A stretch of 64,000 bases of DNA from Streptomyces sp. A1136 (GTDB lineage Bacteria; Actinomycetota; Actinomycetes; Streptomycetales; Streptomycetaceae): assembly GCF_004795055.1 (NCBI RefSeq), contig NZ_SSBJ01000013.1:62001-126000 (forward strand), read 5' to 3'. The notes below the pieces were generated by a model. The model did not search any database, was not told the origin of the DNA, and saw only the letters and a program-made list of their open reading frames with translations. Shown here one piece after another: positions 51,216 to 59,079 of the stretch (position 1 is the stretch's first letter; each line of letters opens with the position of its first letter). The position numbers and the translations under genes are program-made.

Positions 51216-52394
51216 GTGTCGCTGCCACCCCTGGTAGAGCCAGCTGCTGAGCTCACCGTTGACGAGGTCCGTCGGTACTCCCGTCACCTGATCATCCCGG
51301 ACGTCGGGATGGACGGCCAGAAGCGCCTCAAGAACGCCAAGGTGCTGGCCGTGGGCGCGGGCGGCCTCGGCTCGCCCGCCCTCATGTACCTGGCCGCGGC
51401 CGGCGTCGGCACCCTGGGCATCGTCGAGTTCGACGAGGTCGACGAGTCGAACCTCCAGCGTCAGATCATCCACAGCCAGGCGGACATCGGCCGGTCGAAG
51501 GCCGAGTCGGCCCGTGACAGCGTGCTGGGCATCAATCCGTACGTGAACGTGGTCCTGCACGAAGAGCGGCTCGAAGCCGAGAACGTGATGGAGATCTTCA
51601 GCCAGTACGACCTCATCGTCGACGGCACGGACAACTTCGCCACGCGCTACCTCGTCAACGACGCCTGCGTGCTGCTGAACAAGCCGTACGTGTGGGGCTC
51701 CATCTACCGCTTCGACGGCCAGGCCTCGGTGTTCTGGTCCGAGCACGGCCCCTGCTACCGCTGCCTCTACCCGGAGCCCCCGCCGCCGGGCATGGTCCCC
51801 AGCTGCGCCGAGGGCGGCGTGCTGGGCGTGCTCTGCGCGTCCATCGGCTCCATCCAGGTCACCGAGGCCATCAAGGTCCTCACGGGTGTCGGCGAGCCGC
51901 TGGTCGGCCGTCTGATGATCTACGACGCCCTGGAGATGCAGTACCGCCAGGTCAAAGTGCGCAAGGACCCCGACTGCGCCGTCTGCGGTCCGAACGCGAC
52001 GGTCACCGAGCTCATCGACTACGAGGCCTTCTGCGGCGTCGTGTCGGAGGAGGCCCAGGAGGCCGCGGCCGGCTCGACGATCACTCCCAAGCAGCTCAAG
52101 GAGTGGATCGACAGCGACGAGCCGATCGAGATCATCGACGTCCGTGAGAAGAACGAGTACGAGATCGTCTCGATCCCCGGCGCGAGGCTGATCCCCAAGG
52201 GCGAGTTCCTGATGGGTACCGCCCTCCAGGACCTCCCGCAGGACAAGCGGATCGTCTTGCACTGCAAGACGGGTGTCCGCAGTGCGGAAGTCCTCGCCGT
52301 GCTGAAGTCCGCGGGCTTCTCCGACGCGGTTCACGTCGGTGGCGGGGTCATCGGCTGGGTCCACCAGATCGAGCCCGAGAAGCCGGTCTACTGA
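51216..52394 (+). CDS. moeZ: MoeZ, adenylyltransferase/sulphurtransferase
   Basis: This 392-residue E1-like enzyme has an N-terminal MoeB/ThiF domain (VLAVGAGGLGSPALMYLAAAG, ESNLQRQIIH and VDGTDNFATRYLVNDAC) with the zinc cysteines CYRC and CAVC. A C-terminal rhodanese domain has its active Cys in HCKTGVRS. MoeZ adenylates and then thiocarboxylates small sulphur carriers for molybdopterin, thiamine, cysteine or secondary-metabolite pathways. GGAG five bases before the GTG sets the start. It follows the sugar cassette by 63 bases; a mycobacterial homologue lies in the equivalent place. Confidence 0.95.
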   Translation: MSLPPLVEPAAELTVDEVRRYSRHLIIPDVGMDGQKRLKNAKVLAVGAGGLGSPALMYLAAAGVGTLGIVEFDEVDESNLQRQIIHSQADIGRSKAESARDSVLGINPYVNVVLHEERLEAENVMEIFSQYDLIVDGTDNFATRYLVNDACVLLNKPYVWGSIYRFDGQASVFWSEHGPCYRCLYPEPPPPGMVPSCAEGGVLGVLCASIGSIQVTEAIKVLTGVGEPLVGRLMIYDALEMQYRQVKVRKDPDCAVCGPNATVTELIDYEAFCGVVSEEAQEAAAGSTITPKQLKEWIDSDEPIEIIDVREKNEYEIVSIPGARLIPKGEFLMGTALQDLPQDKRIVLHCKTGVRSAEVLAVLKSAGFSDAVHVGGGVIGWVHQIEPEKPVY

Positions 52395-52395
52395 T

Positions 52396-52439
52396 CGCCC
52401 GCCGATCGGCCGCCCGCCGATCGGCCGCCCGCCGATGGC
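52396..52439 (+). repeat. Three tandem copies of a 15-base unit
   Basis: CGCCCGCCGATCGGC is repeated at 52396-52410 and 52411-52425, and with one deleted base at 52426-52439, starting right after the moeZ stop. Confidence 0.9.
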
Positions 52440-52455
52440 CGACTGATCCTCGCGT

Positions 52456-52493
52456 CCGAGGGGCCGTACCGCGCAAGCGGTGCGGCCCCTCGG
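52456..52493 (+). terminator. 17-base-pair hairpin terminator
   Basis: Arms 52456-52472 and 52477-52493 (one G-T wobble) enclose GCAA, between convergent moeZ and the peptidase gene. Confidence 0.85.
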
Positions 52494-52564
52494 CGCGTGT
52501 GCGGGCCGGGCGCGGGGTCCCTGCGGCGTGGCGCGGGCGCGGCGCCCGGGCACGGGCCCGCGGC

Positions 52565-54166
52565 TCAGGCGTCGTCCGGCTGTTCGGGCGGCGACGACGG
52601 CTGGGCCGACGGGTTCCGGCCCGGGGTGCAGACCTTGCCCGCCGCCGGCACCTTCCCGTCCAGCAGATAGGCGTTCGTCACCTGCTGCACGCAGGCGTCC
52701 CCACTGTTGTACGCGCCGTGCCCCTGACCCTTGTACGTCAGCTCCACGCCGACGCCCGGGCCGAGTCGCTCCACCATCTTGCGGGCGCCCTCGTACGGGG
52801 TCGCCGGGTCGCCGGTGTTGCCGATCACCAGGATCGGCGCGGACCCGCGGGCGGAGACGTCCGGGGTGTCCCAGGCGCCCGCGACCGGCCAGTCGGTGCA
52901 GCTCATCAACGCCCAGCCGAGGAAGTCGCCGAACACGGGCGACGCCGAACGGAACTCCGGGAGCTTGGACTTGGTCTGCTCCAGGGTGAAACGCTGTTTC
53001 GAGTCGGCGCAGTTGATCGCCGTGTTCGCCGCCCCGATGTTGCTGTAGTGGCCCTGCTGGTCACGGCCGTTGAGGGCGTCGGACAGCGCCATCAACAGCT
53101 GTCCCTGGCCGCCCTCGGCCTCGTCCAGGCCCTGTTCCAACAGGGGCCACAGTTCCTTGGAGTAGAGCGCCTGGGCGATGCCGTTGGTGGCGGCGGAATC
53201 GGTGAGCTGCCGGCCGGGGAGGCCGGGGATCGGTTTGGCCGCCAACTGCTTCTGGAGGCGGGTGATGTTCGCCTCGACCTCCTGGGCCGTGCTGCCCTGG
53301 AGGCGGCACGCGTCGCCCCGGTTCACGCAGTCCTGGGCGAAGTTGCCGAGTGCGAGCTGGAACCCCTTGGCCTGGCCGAGGGACCCCTGCTCCGAGGTCT
53401 GGGTCGGGTCCACGACGGCGTCGAAGACGGCCCGGCCGACGTTCTTCGGGAAGAGGTGCGCGTAGACCCCGCCGAGCTCGGTCCCGTAGGAGATGCCGAA
53501 GTAGTTCAGCTTCTCGTCGCCGAGCGCCTGACGGATGCGGTCCATGTCGCGGGCGGCGTTCTCGGTGCCGACGTGGGGGAGGACCTTGCCGGAGTTGCGC
53601 GTACAGGCCTGCTGGTACTGCTTGATGTTGTCGACGAACGCCTTCTCCTGCTGCGGGGTCGCGGGCGTGGAGTCCGAGGCGTAGTAGGCGTCCAGTTGCT
53701 TGTCGTCCTCGCACCGCACGGGCGCGCTGCGACCGACGCCGCGCGGGTCGAAGCTGACCAGGTCGTAGCGCGAGCGCAGGGCCTCGTACTCCTTGGCGGC
53801 GCCCGGGAGGGTGGTGATGCCGGAGCCGCCGGGGCCGCCGAAGTTGAAGAGGAGGGAGCCGATGCGCTTGTCCTTGTCGCGCGCCTTGGCGCGGATCAGG
53901 GCCAGCGGAATCGTTTCCCCTTCGGGCTTCGCGTAGTCGAGGGGCACGTCGAGGGTGGCGCACTGCCAGTCCTTGCCGGGCGCCTGTCCGCCGCCCTCGG
54001 CGCTGGTGGGAGCCTCGCACGCCTCCCACTTGAGGGGTTTGGGCGGGTTGCCGCCGGCGGTCTTCCTGTCCTTCTCCCCGCCGTCGCCGGACGAACAGGC
54101 GCCGGCGGTGAACAGCGCGGCGACGGCGGCCGCGGCGGCGGTGACCCGCAGTGCGTTTCTCGGCAT
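52565..54166 (-). CDS. Secreted alpha/beta-hydrolase, tripeptidyl aminopeptidase-like lipoprotein
   Basis: This 533-residue exported serine peptidase of the Streptomyces SlpD/SlpE/Tap type has a signal peptide with lipobox (LFTAGAC), so it is membrane-anchored by lipid at Cys24. The hydrolase core has FGGPGGSG (oxyanion), the nucleophile in GISYGTELG, the Asp in GNTGDPATPYEGA and the His in GQGHGAYNSGDACVQ, followed by the TAP-like C-terminal domain with paired cysteines. It would trim N-terminal tripeptides from exported proteins. AGGATGGG before the ATG at 54166 supports the start. Confidence 0.93.
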   Translation of the reverse strand: MPRNALRVTAAAAAVAALFTAGACSSGDGGEKDRKTAGGNPPKPLKWEACEAPTSAEGGGQAPGKDWQCATLDVPLDYAKPEGETIPLALIRAKARDKDKRIGSLLFNFGGPGGSGITTLPGAAKEYEALRSRYDLVSFDPRGVGRSAPVRCEDDKQLDAYYASDSTPATPQQEKAFVDNIKQYQQACTRNSGKVLPHVGTENAARDMDRIRQALGDEKLNYFGISYGTELGGVYAHLFPKNVGRAVFDAVVDPTQTSEQGSLGQAKGFQLALGNFAQDCVNRGDACRLQGSTAQEVEANITRLQKQLAAKPIPGLPGRQLTDSAATNGIAQALYSKELWPLLEQGLDEAEGGQGQLLMALSDALNGRDQQGHYSNIGAANTAINCADSKQRFTLEQTKSKLPEFRSASPVFGDFLGWALMSCTDWPVAGAWDTPDVSARGSAPILVIGNTGDPATPYEGARKMVERLGPGVGVELTYKGQGHGAYNSGDACVQQVTNAYLLDGKVPAAGKVCTPGRNPSAQPSSPPEQPDDA

Positions 54167-54258
54167 GCACCCATCCTGTGGGCGGGCGGGCCGCGGCGCG
54201 CGGGCGATGGACCGTTCGGGGGTGTGCGGGTCGGGGCCCGACGTGGTCACCTGGAGCC

Positions 54259-54975
54259 ATGGACCAAGCCCAGTGGGTCGGGATCGGCGAGGCCGCGGCC
54301 CTGACCGGTACGACGCCGAACGCCATCCGGCACTTCCACCGCACCGGGCTGCTCCCGGAGCCCGAGCGGGGCCGGGGGGAGCGGCGGCGGTACGGGTACG
54401 AGGACGTCGTCCGCATCCTGTGGGTGCGGGCGGTGATCGAACTGGGGCTGCCCGAGGCCGGGCCACGGGCGGCCGAGGAGGGCGCGGCCGGGCGCGACGA
54501 TCCCTTGACGGAGCTGGAGGTGTCGCTGGAGCGGCGGCGGGAGCGGGCCGGGGAGTTGCTTTCGGCCGTACGGCGACTACGGGCGTGCGGGGGCGACCTG
54601 CGGCGGTCGGAAGCCGGGGTGGCCCGGGCGGCGGGCCTGGCGACGCAGGCGGCCGGACAGTGGACGTCCACCCTGCACCCGCGGCTGCGGGCGGAGCAGC
54701 GGCGGCTGGAAGTGGAGATCGAGGTGCTCTCCGACCCGCGTTTCCCGCCGGACGACCCCCGGGTCGTCGCGCTGGCCCACGACTTCTCCGTCCACCTGCT
54801 GGCGCTGGAGGCGGCGGAACGCGCGGCGGACTTCCCGGAGCCGGACTTCATCGACTCCCCGCCCACGGCGCCCCCGCCCGGTGCCCCGTCCCACGTCCTC
54901 ACCCTCCCGGGCACCCTCTCCCCGGCCCTCGCCCGCGTGGCGGAACTCCTCTCCCCCCACCGCCCCCCGCCCTGA
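54259..54975 (+). CDS. MerR-family transcriptional regulator
   Basis: This 238-residue protein has an N-terminal winged helix with GIGEAAALTGTTPNAIRHFHR and TGLLPEPERG, and a helical dimerisation segment, where ELEVSLERRRERAGELLSAV is probably coiled coil. No cysteine cluster is seen, so it is unlikely to sense metal. The end is Pro-rich. The start has GGAGCC just before the ATG. It is divergent from the peptidase gene and could regulate it, but nothing in sequence proves this. Confidence 0.88.
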   Translation: MDQAQWVGIGEAAALTGTTPNAIRHFHRTGLLPEPERGRGERRRYGYEDVVRILWVRAVIELGLPEAGPRAAEEGAAGRDDPLTELEVSLERRRERAGELLSAVRRLRACGGDLRRSEAGVARAAGLATQAAGQWTSTLHPRLRAEQRRLEVEIEVLSDPRFPPDDPRVVALAHDFSVHLLALEAAERAADFPEPDFIDSPPTAPPPGAPSHVLTLPGTLSPALARVAELLSPHRPPP

Positions 54976-55459
54976 CCGCCGCCCGAGCGCCGGCCGGGGC
55001 CCGCTGCGCAGGCGGGCCCGCCCGCGGGGCGGCCGTTCCCGGACCGCGCCCGGTGGGCGGGGCTCCCGCCCCGGGCGGGCCGGCCCGGCCGTGCCCCGGT
55101 GTCGGCGGGTGTCGTCGCTCACCGCGCGCCTGTTCGGCTGACCGGGTCGAGGCCCGCTGCGGCGATGGCCGTCCCGCCCCGCGGGGGAGCCGTGCCCCGT
55201 CTCCGCCCCGACGGGCGTCGGCGGGCGCCGGGAGGCTGAGGGCTGCCCGGGCCGGGTGAGGCGCCGGCGCGGGGGACCCGCCCCGCGATTCACGCGATCC
55301 CGCCCCGCTCCGCTTGCCGGTGGGGGGCGCCCGCCGCCGGGTGGCAGCAGGGTCACCGCGGCAGATGTCGGGCCCACCGGCCGCCGCATTCGACGGCGGC
55401 TCCCCCGCGGGCCGCATGTCGGGCCCGAAGGGCCCCGGACCCGGGCGGCGCCGGCCGGG
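54976..55459 (+). other. Gene-free, extremely GC-rich intergenic region
   Basis: In 484 bases I see no credible gene on either strand: open frames exist only because stop codons are rare at this base composition, and none has a ribosome-binding site and natural composition. Short inverted repeats such as GGGCCC-GAA-GGGCCC near 55424 could terminate the leftward gene at 55460. ATGTCGGGCCC occurs twice (about 55363 and 55415). Confidence 0.45.
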
Positions 55460-58363
55460 CTAGATGGCTTCCTTGCGGGTCAGGAAGTTGAACGAAAGCC
55501 AGCCCGGCAGGACCGGCAGCCAGAACGTCATCAGGCGGAACAACAGCACCGCCGAGATCGCGACCTCCTTCTCCAGCCCCGCCGCGATCAGGCCCAGTGT
55601 CAGCGTCGTCTCCACGGCGCCGATGCCGCCCGGCGTCGGCGCCGCCGAACCCAGCGCGTTGCCCGCCAGGAAGACCACCGCGATGCTCGCGTAGCTGATG
55701 GCCTGCCCGCCCCCGAACGCGCGGATCGACGCGTCCAGGCACATCACGAAGCAGGCCGTGAGCAGCAGCATCCCGCCGATGCCCGTCATCAGCTTCTGCG
55801 GCCGCTGGAGTACGTCCAGCATGCGCGGCACGACCCCCGCGAACAGCGCCCGTACCCGGGTCACGATGAACTTCCGCAGGAACGGGACCGCCGTCACCAC
55901 CAGCACCAGCACCGCCACCGTCAACAGACCCGCGATGACCGTCCGGGACGGGGTCATCTCCGGGGTCTTCTCCGTCCCCGTCAGGTAGCCGAAGGAGAGC
56001 AGCAGCAGGATGTGGCTGGCCAGTCCGAACAACTGCGAGGCGCCGACGCTCGCCACCGCCAGCCCCGGCCGGACCCCGGCCCGCTGGAGGAAGCGGGTGT
56101 TCAGCGCGACACCGCCGACCGCCGCCGGCGCCACGAGTTTCACGAACGACCCGGCCACCTGCGCCACCACCGTCCGCAGGAACGACACCCGCTCCGGCAC
56201 GAACCCCAGCAGGCTCATCGCCGCCGCGAAGTAGCTCAGCGCCGAGAAGGCGAGCGCGGCCCCGACCCACCCCCACCGCGCCTGCGCGACGATGGTCGCG
56301 AAGTCCACATGGGCCAGCTGGGTGAGCAGGAAGTACGCCCCGAACGCCCCCGCGATGAACGAGACGAGCGTGCGCGGCCGGATGCGCTCCAGCCGCGCCG
56401 GCTCCACCGGGGCCTGCGGGCGGATCAGCAGCACCTGTCGGCGGATCTGGCTCAGCAGATCCTCCTCGCGGGCCCCGTCGAGCGCGTCGTCCAACGCCCT
56501 CTTCTCCGCCTTCCGGTCGGCGGCGGGGCTCGACGCGGAGTCCGCCTCGCGCGCCGCCTTCGCGGCCCGCGAGGACTCCAGTACCGCTTCCCGTTCCCGG
56601 TCGGCCCGCTCGCGCGCCAGCCTGCGCAGCGTCGCCCGGGTGGAGCGGCTCAGCGCGATCGGCTGGAGCAACGGCAGGCAGTCCGCGACCGCGTCCGGGC
56701 CGAGCACCGACACCGCCGACGCCACCGACCGCTCCGCGCCGACCCGCAGGCCGAGGGTGGTCAGCAGTTGCGCGATGTCCATCCGCAGGACCAGGTCGCC
56801 CGCCGCGATCTCGCCACCCCGCAGGTCGGTGAGGATGACATTGCGGGAACGATCCACCACGAGCGCGTCCCCGGTGAGCCGCCGGTGGGCGATCCGCCGC
56901 GACTGCAGCGCCCGTACCTGCACCCACGCGTTGCGGGTCAGCTCGTCGGTGATCTCCTCGTCCGGGAGGGAGTCCAGTGTCCGGCCGCCCAGGTGCTCGT
57001 AGACGAGCATCACGGCGTCCGGCCCGAGTTCGGAGGTGGCGATCAGCTTCGGCGCGTTGGCCCCGGCCGCGATGGCGGCGTACGCGAGGAGGGCCTCCTG
57101 CTCCAGCGCCTGGCGCAGGGACTGCAGACTGCGCCGGGTGGTGATGCCGCGCAGGGTCAGCCGCCGCCAGACCCGGTAGAAGAAGCCCTGCGCCTGCTGC
57201 TCCCGGTCGACGACGGTGACGTCGAGCGGTGGCCCGTCCTCCAGCGTCACGTGGTACCGGCGGCCCCGGTCGCTGACCTCGGAGGCCTCCGCGCTGTCCG
57301 GCGCCTCGGCCCGCATCGCGCTGACCGGTTGGAAGCCGACCCGGCGGAGGCCGGCGAGCAGGTGCTGGCCGGTGGGGCGCACGTTCGGGGAGCCGACCGC
57401 GTACAGCGTCCCGTAGGCCACGCTCCAACCGATCAGTACGGTCAGGATGATCGAGAAGGGTGTGGTGTAGCCGCTGACCAGCATCGCGAAGGCGTCGAGC
57501 AGCAGGACCACCCACAGCGCGACCCGCCAGCGCGGACGGCGGGTCATCCCGACCGCCGTCATGTAGGCGATGACGGGCGCGAGGTAGCCGTGCACCGGAT
57601 CGGTGAGGGCGCCGCCGGCGCCCGTGGCGCGGGTGAGGGCGTCCTGGATCGTCTCGGGGGCGGCCTGCGAGACCCACAGGTCGGTGGTGAGGGTGACGCC
57701 GTGCGCGAGGACCGCGGCGAGCACGCCGTCGGCGATGCGCAGGCCGTCGCGCTTGATGAGCCGTTCGATGGCGAAGGCGACGGGGACGAGCAGTACGGCG
57801 ATGCTCGCCACCAGCCCGGCGACCTTGATCAGGACGTCGGGCGCCTGACCGGTGCCGTTGGAGATGTCCTGTTCGAGACCGGCGGTGGTGCCGTGGGCGA
57901 AGGCGGAGATGCCGAGGACGACGGCGATACCGAGGACGCCGACGAGCAGCCGGACGAGGTCGGAGGGCCGGTGGACACGGGCGGCGAGGAGCGGTTCGTC
58001 GACCTCGACACGGTCGGCGTCGGTCGGGGTGTGGCCGTGCGGGCGCTCGGGGCTGTCGAGGCGGTCGTCGGCGCCGCGAGCCGCGTGACCGCCGTCGCGG
58101 TCGTCGCTGTGGCCGTGGTCGTCGCCGCGGCCCGTGTCCGGGCCGGGCTGCGCGCCGAGGCGCGCGCCGTGCTCCGGTCCGGGGGGCGCGTGGTGCTCCG
58201 GGCCGCCGCGCTCGCCCGGCTCGGGGCCGTCCTCGGGGCCCGGGCCCCGACGGTCGTCGCGGGGCGTGTCTGGGCGTGCGCCGTCGTTCGACGTCGCGCC
58301 GTCCGGAGGGCTCACACCCTGCTCCTTCGCCGTCACTTCCGTCTCTTCTTGATCACGTATCAC
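55460..58363 (-). CDS. Kinase-fold protein fused to a lysylphosphatidylglycerol-synthase-type flippase domain
   Basis: This 967-residue membrane protein has residues 1-130 hydrophilic and disordered. Five or six helices (about 136-330) follow, then a cytoplasmic middle domain (about 368-580) with features of a degenerate protein kinase (HRRLTGDALVV where HRD would be, DLRGGEIA where DFG would be). A helical linker (590-660) leads to an eight-helix domain of the UPF0104/LPG synthase-transmembrane family (TLVSFIAGAFGAYFLLTQ to FLTRKEAI) including AAPTPGGIGAVE. The latter is thought to move lipids across the membrane. No synthase (transferase) domain is present. The alkyltransferase-like gene and adnAB lie next door, transcribed away. 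Confidence 0.88.
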   Translation of the reverse strand: MIRDQEETEVTAKEQGVSPPDGATSNDGARPDTPRDDRRGPGPEDGPEPGERGGPEHHAPPGPEHGARLGAQPGPDTGRGDDHGHSDDRDGGHAARGADDRLDSPERPHGHTPTDADRVEVDEPLLAARVHRPSDLVRLLVGVLGIAVVLGISAFAHGTTAGLEQDISNGTGQAPDVLIKVAGLVASIAVLLVPVAFAIERLIKRDGLRIADGVLAAVLAHGVTLTTDLWVSQAAPETIQDALTRATGAGGALTDPVHGYLAPVIAYMTAVGMTRRPRWRVALWVVLLLDAFAMLVSGYTTPFSIILTVLIGWSVAYGTLYAVGSPNVRPTGQHLLAGLRRVGFQPVSAMRAEAPDSAEASEVSDRGRRYHVTLEDGPPLDVTVVDREQQAQGFFYRVWRRLTLRGITTRRSLQSLRQALEQEALLAYAAIAAGANAPKLIATSELGPDAVMLVYEHLGGRTLDSLPDEEITDELTRNAWVQVRALQSRRIAHRRLTGDALVVDRSRNVILTDLRGGEIAAGDLVLRMDIAQLLTTLGLRVGAERSVASAVSVLGPDAVADCLPLLQPIALSRSTRATLRRLARERADREREAVLESSRAAKAAREADSASSPAADRKAEKRALDDALDGAREEDLLSQIRRQVLLIRPQAPVEPARLERIRPRTLVSFIAGAFGAYFLLTQLAHVDFATIVAQARWGWVGAALAFSALSYFAAAMSLLGFVPERVSFLRTVVAQVAGSFVKLVAPAAVGGVALNTRFLQRAGVRPGLAVASVGASQLFGLASHILLLLSFGYLTGTEKTPEMTPSRTVIAGLLTVAVLVLVVTAVPFLRKFIVTRVRALFAGVVPRMLDVLQRPQKLMTGIGGMLLLTACFVMCLDASIRAFGGGQAISYASIAVVFLAGNALGSAAPTPGGIGAVETTLTLGLIAAGLEKEVAISAVLLFRLMTFWLPVLPGWLSFNFLTRKEAI

Positions 58364-58473
58364 CAGTCACCGCCCGGAAGATGGTGGCACGGACCGGCCT
58401 CCGTGCGGGGCAGCAGGGTGCGCGCCGGTGCGGAGGCGAACCTTCCACGAGCCTGTCGGTGACGTACGGCACC

Positions 58474-58830
58474 ATGGTCCGGATGAGCGCGGAACTGCCC
58501 GAGTACGCGGAACGGGTGCTGGAGGTGGCCGAGCGGATTCCGCCCGGCCGGGTGATGACGTACGGCGATATCGCCGAGTGGCTCGGCGAGGGCGGACCAC
58601 GCCAAGTCGGGCGCGTGATGGCCCTGTACGGCGGCGCCGTGCCCTGGTGGCGCGTGGTGCGCGCGGACGGCCGACCGCTGCCGGGCAGCGAACACCGGGC
58701 GCTGTCGCACTACCGCGCCGAGGGCACGCCGCTGCGCGACACGGCCGGCGGCGAGCCGCGGCTGGCGATGCGGCGGGCGCGCTGGGACGGCCGGGACGGA
58801 CGTGACGGAGGCGACGAGGCTCACATCTGA
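58474..58830 (+). CDS. Alkyltransferase-like (ATL) DNA-repair protein
   Basis: This 118-residue protein has the DNA-binding fold of O6-alkylguanine transferases: RIPPGRVMTYGDIAEWLGEG, then GRVMALYGGAVPWWRVVRADG. In true enzymes the active site is PCHR with a reactive Cys; here PWWR has tryptophan at the Cys position and no catalytic residue, the hallmark of ATL proteins that flag O6-alkylguanine for nucleotide excision repair. The start is uncertain between ATG 58474, ATG 58483 and GTG 58459. It lies just before adnB, so it is a repair neighbourhood. Confidence 0.86.
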   Translation: MVRMSAELPEYAERVLEVAERIPPGRVMTYGDIAEWLGEGGPRQVGRVMALYGGAVPWWRVVRADGRPLPGSEHRALSHYRAEGTPLRDTAGGEPRLAMRRARWDGRDGRDGGDEAHI

Positions 58831-58961
58831 CAGCTTCGGCCATCCGTGGCCCGGGCGGGAGGTCGAAGCTTCGTACGGGGGACGGGCCGAGGGGGCCGAG
58901 GGGCGACGAGCGAACCGACCCGGGGCGTCCCGGACGACTGCGGCGGCCGGTGCGGGTGGCG

Positions 58962-58967
58962 TAGCGT
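58962..58967 (+). promoter_or_regulatory. Possible -10 upstream of adnB
   Basis: TAGCGT at 58962-58967 could start a transcript with a leader of about 105 bases before the adnB GTG at 59080. No convincing -35 is seen. Confidence 0.25.
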
Positions 58968-59079
58968 TGCCCCTTCGGCCGTCCCGCCCGGGCCCCAGCC
59001 GACCCGTGCCCGTGACGCACCGCACCGCGCGCCCGACGTACCCGTACCACCCGCAGACCCACCAGGACCGGCACCCCAC

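Noticed and set aside
46651..52394. A secondary-metabolite cluster around the glycosyltransferase and MoeZ
   Set aside because: No synthase, assembly-line or tailoring enzymes are present; MoeZ is a housekeeping sulphur enzyme.
53955..55259. Plus-strand frame spanning the MerR gene and the gap after it
   Set aside because: It overlaps the MerR gene in another frame and becomes repetitive Pro/Ala/Gly/Arg; no start with a ribosome-binding site.
55256..58462. 1068-residue plus-strand frame
   Set aside because: It is antisense to the kinase/flippase fusion, with an Arg/His/Gln-rich composition typical of a shadow frame.
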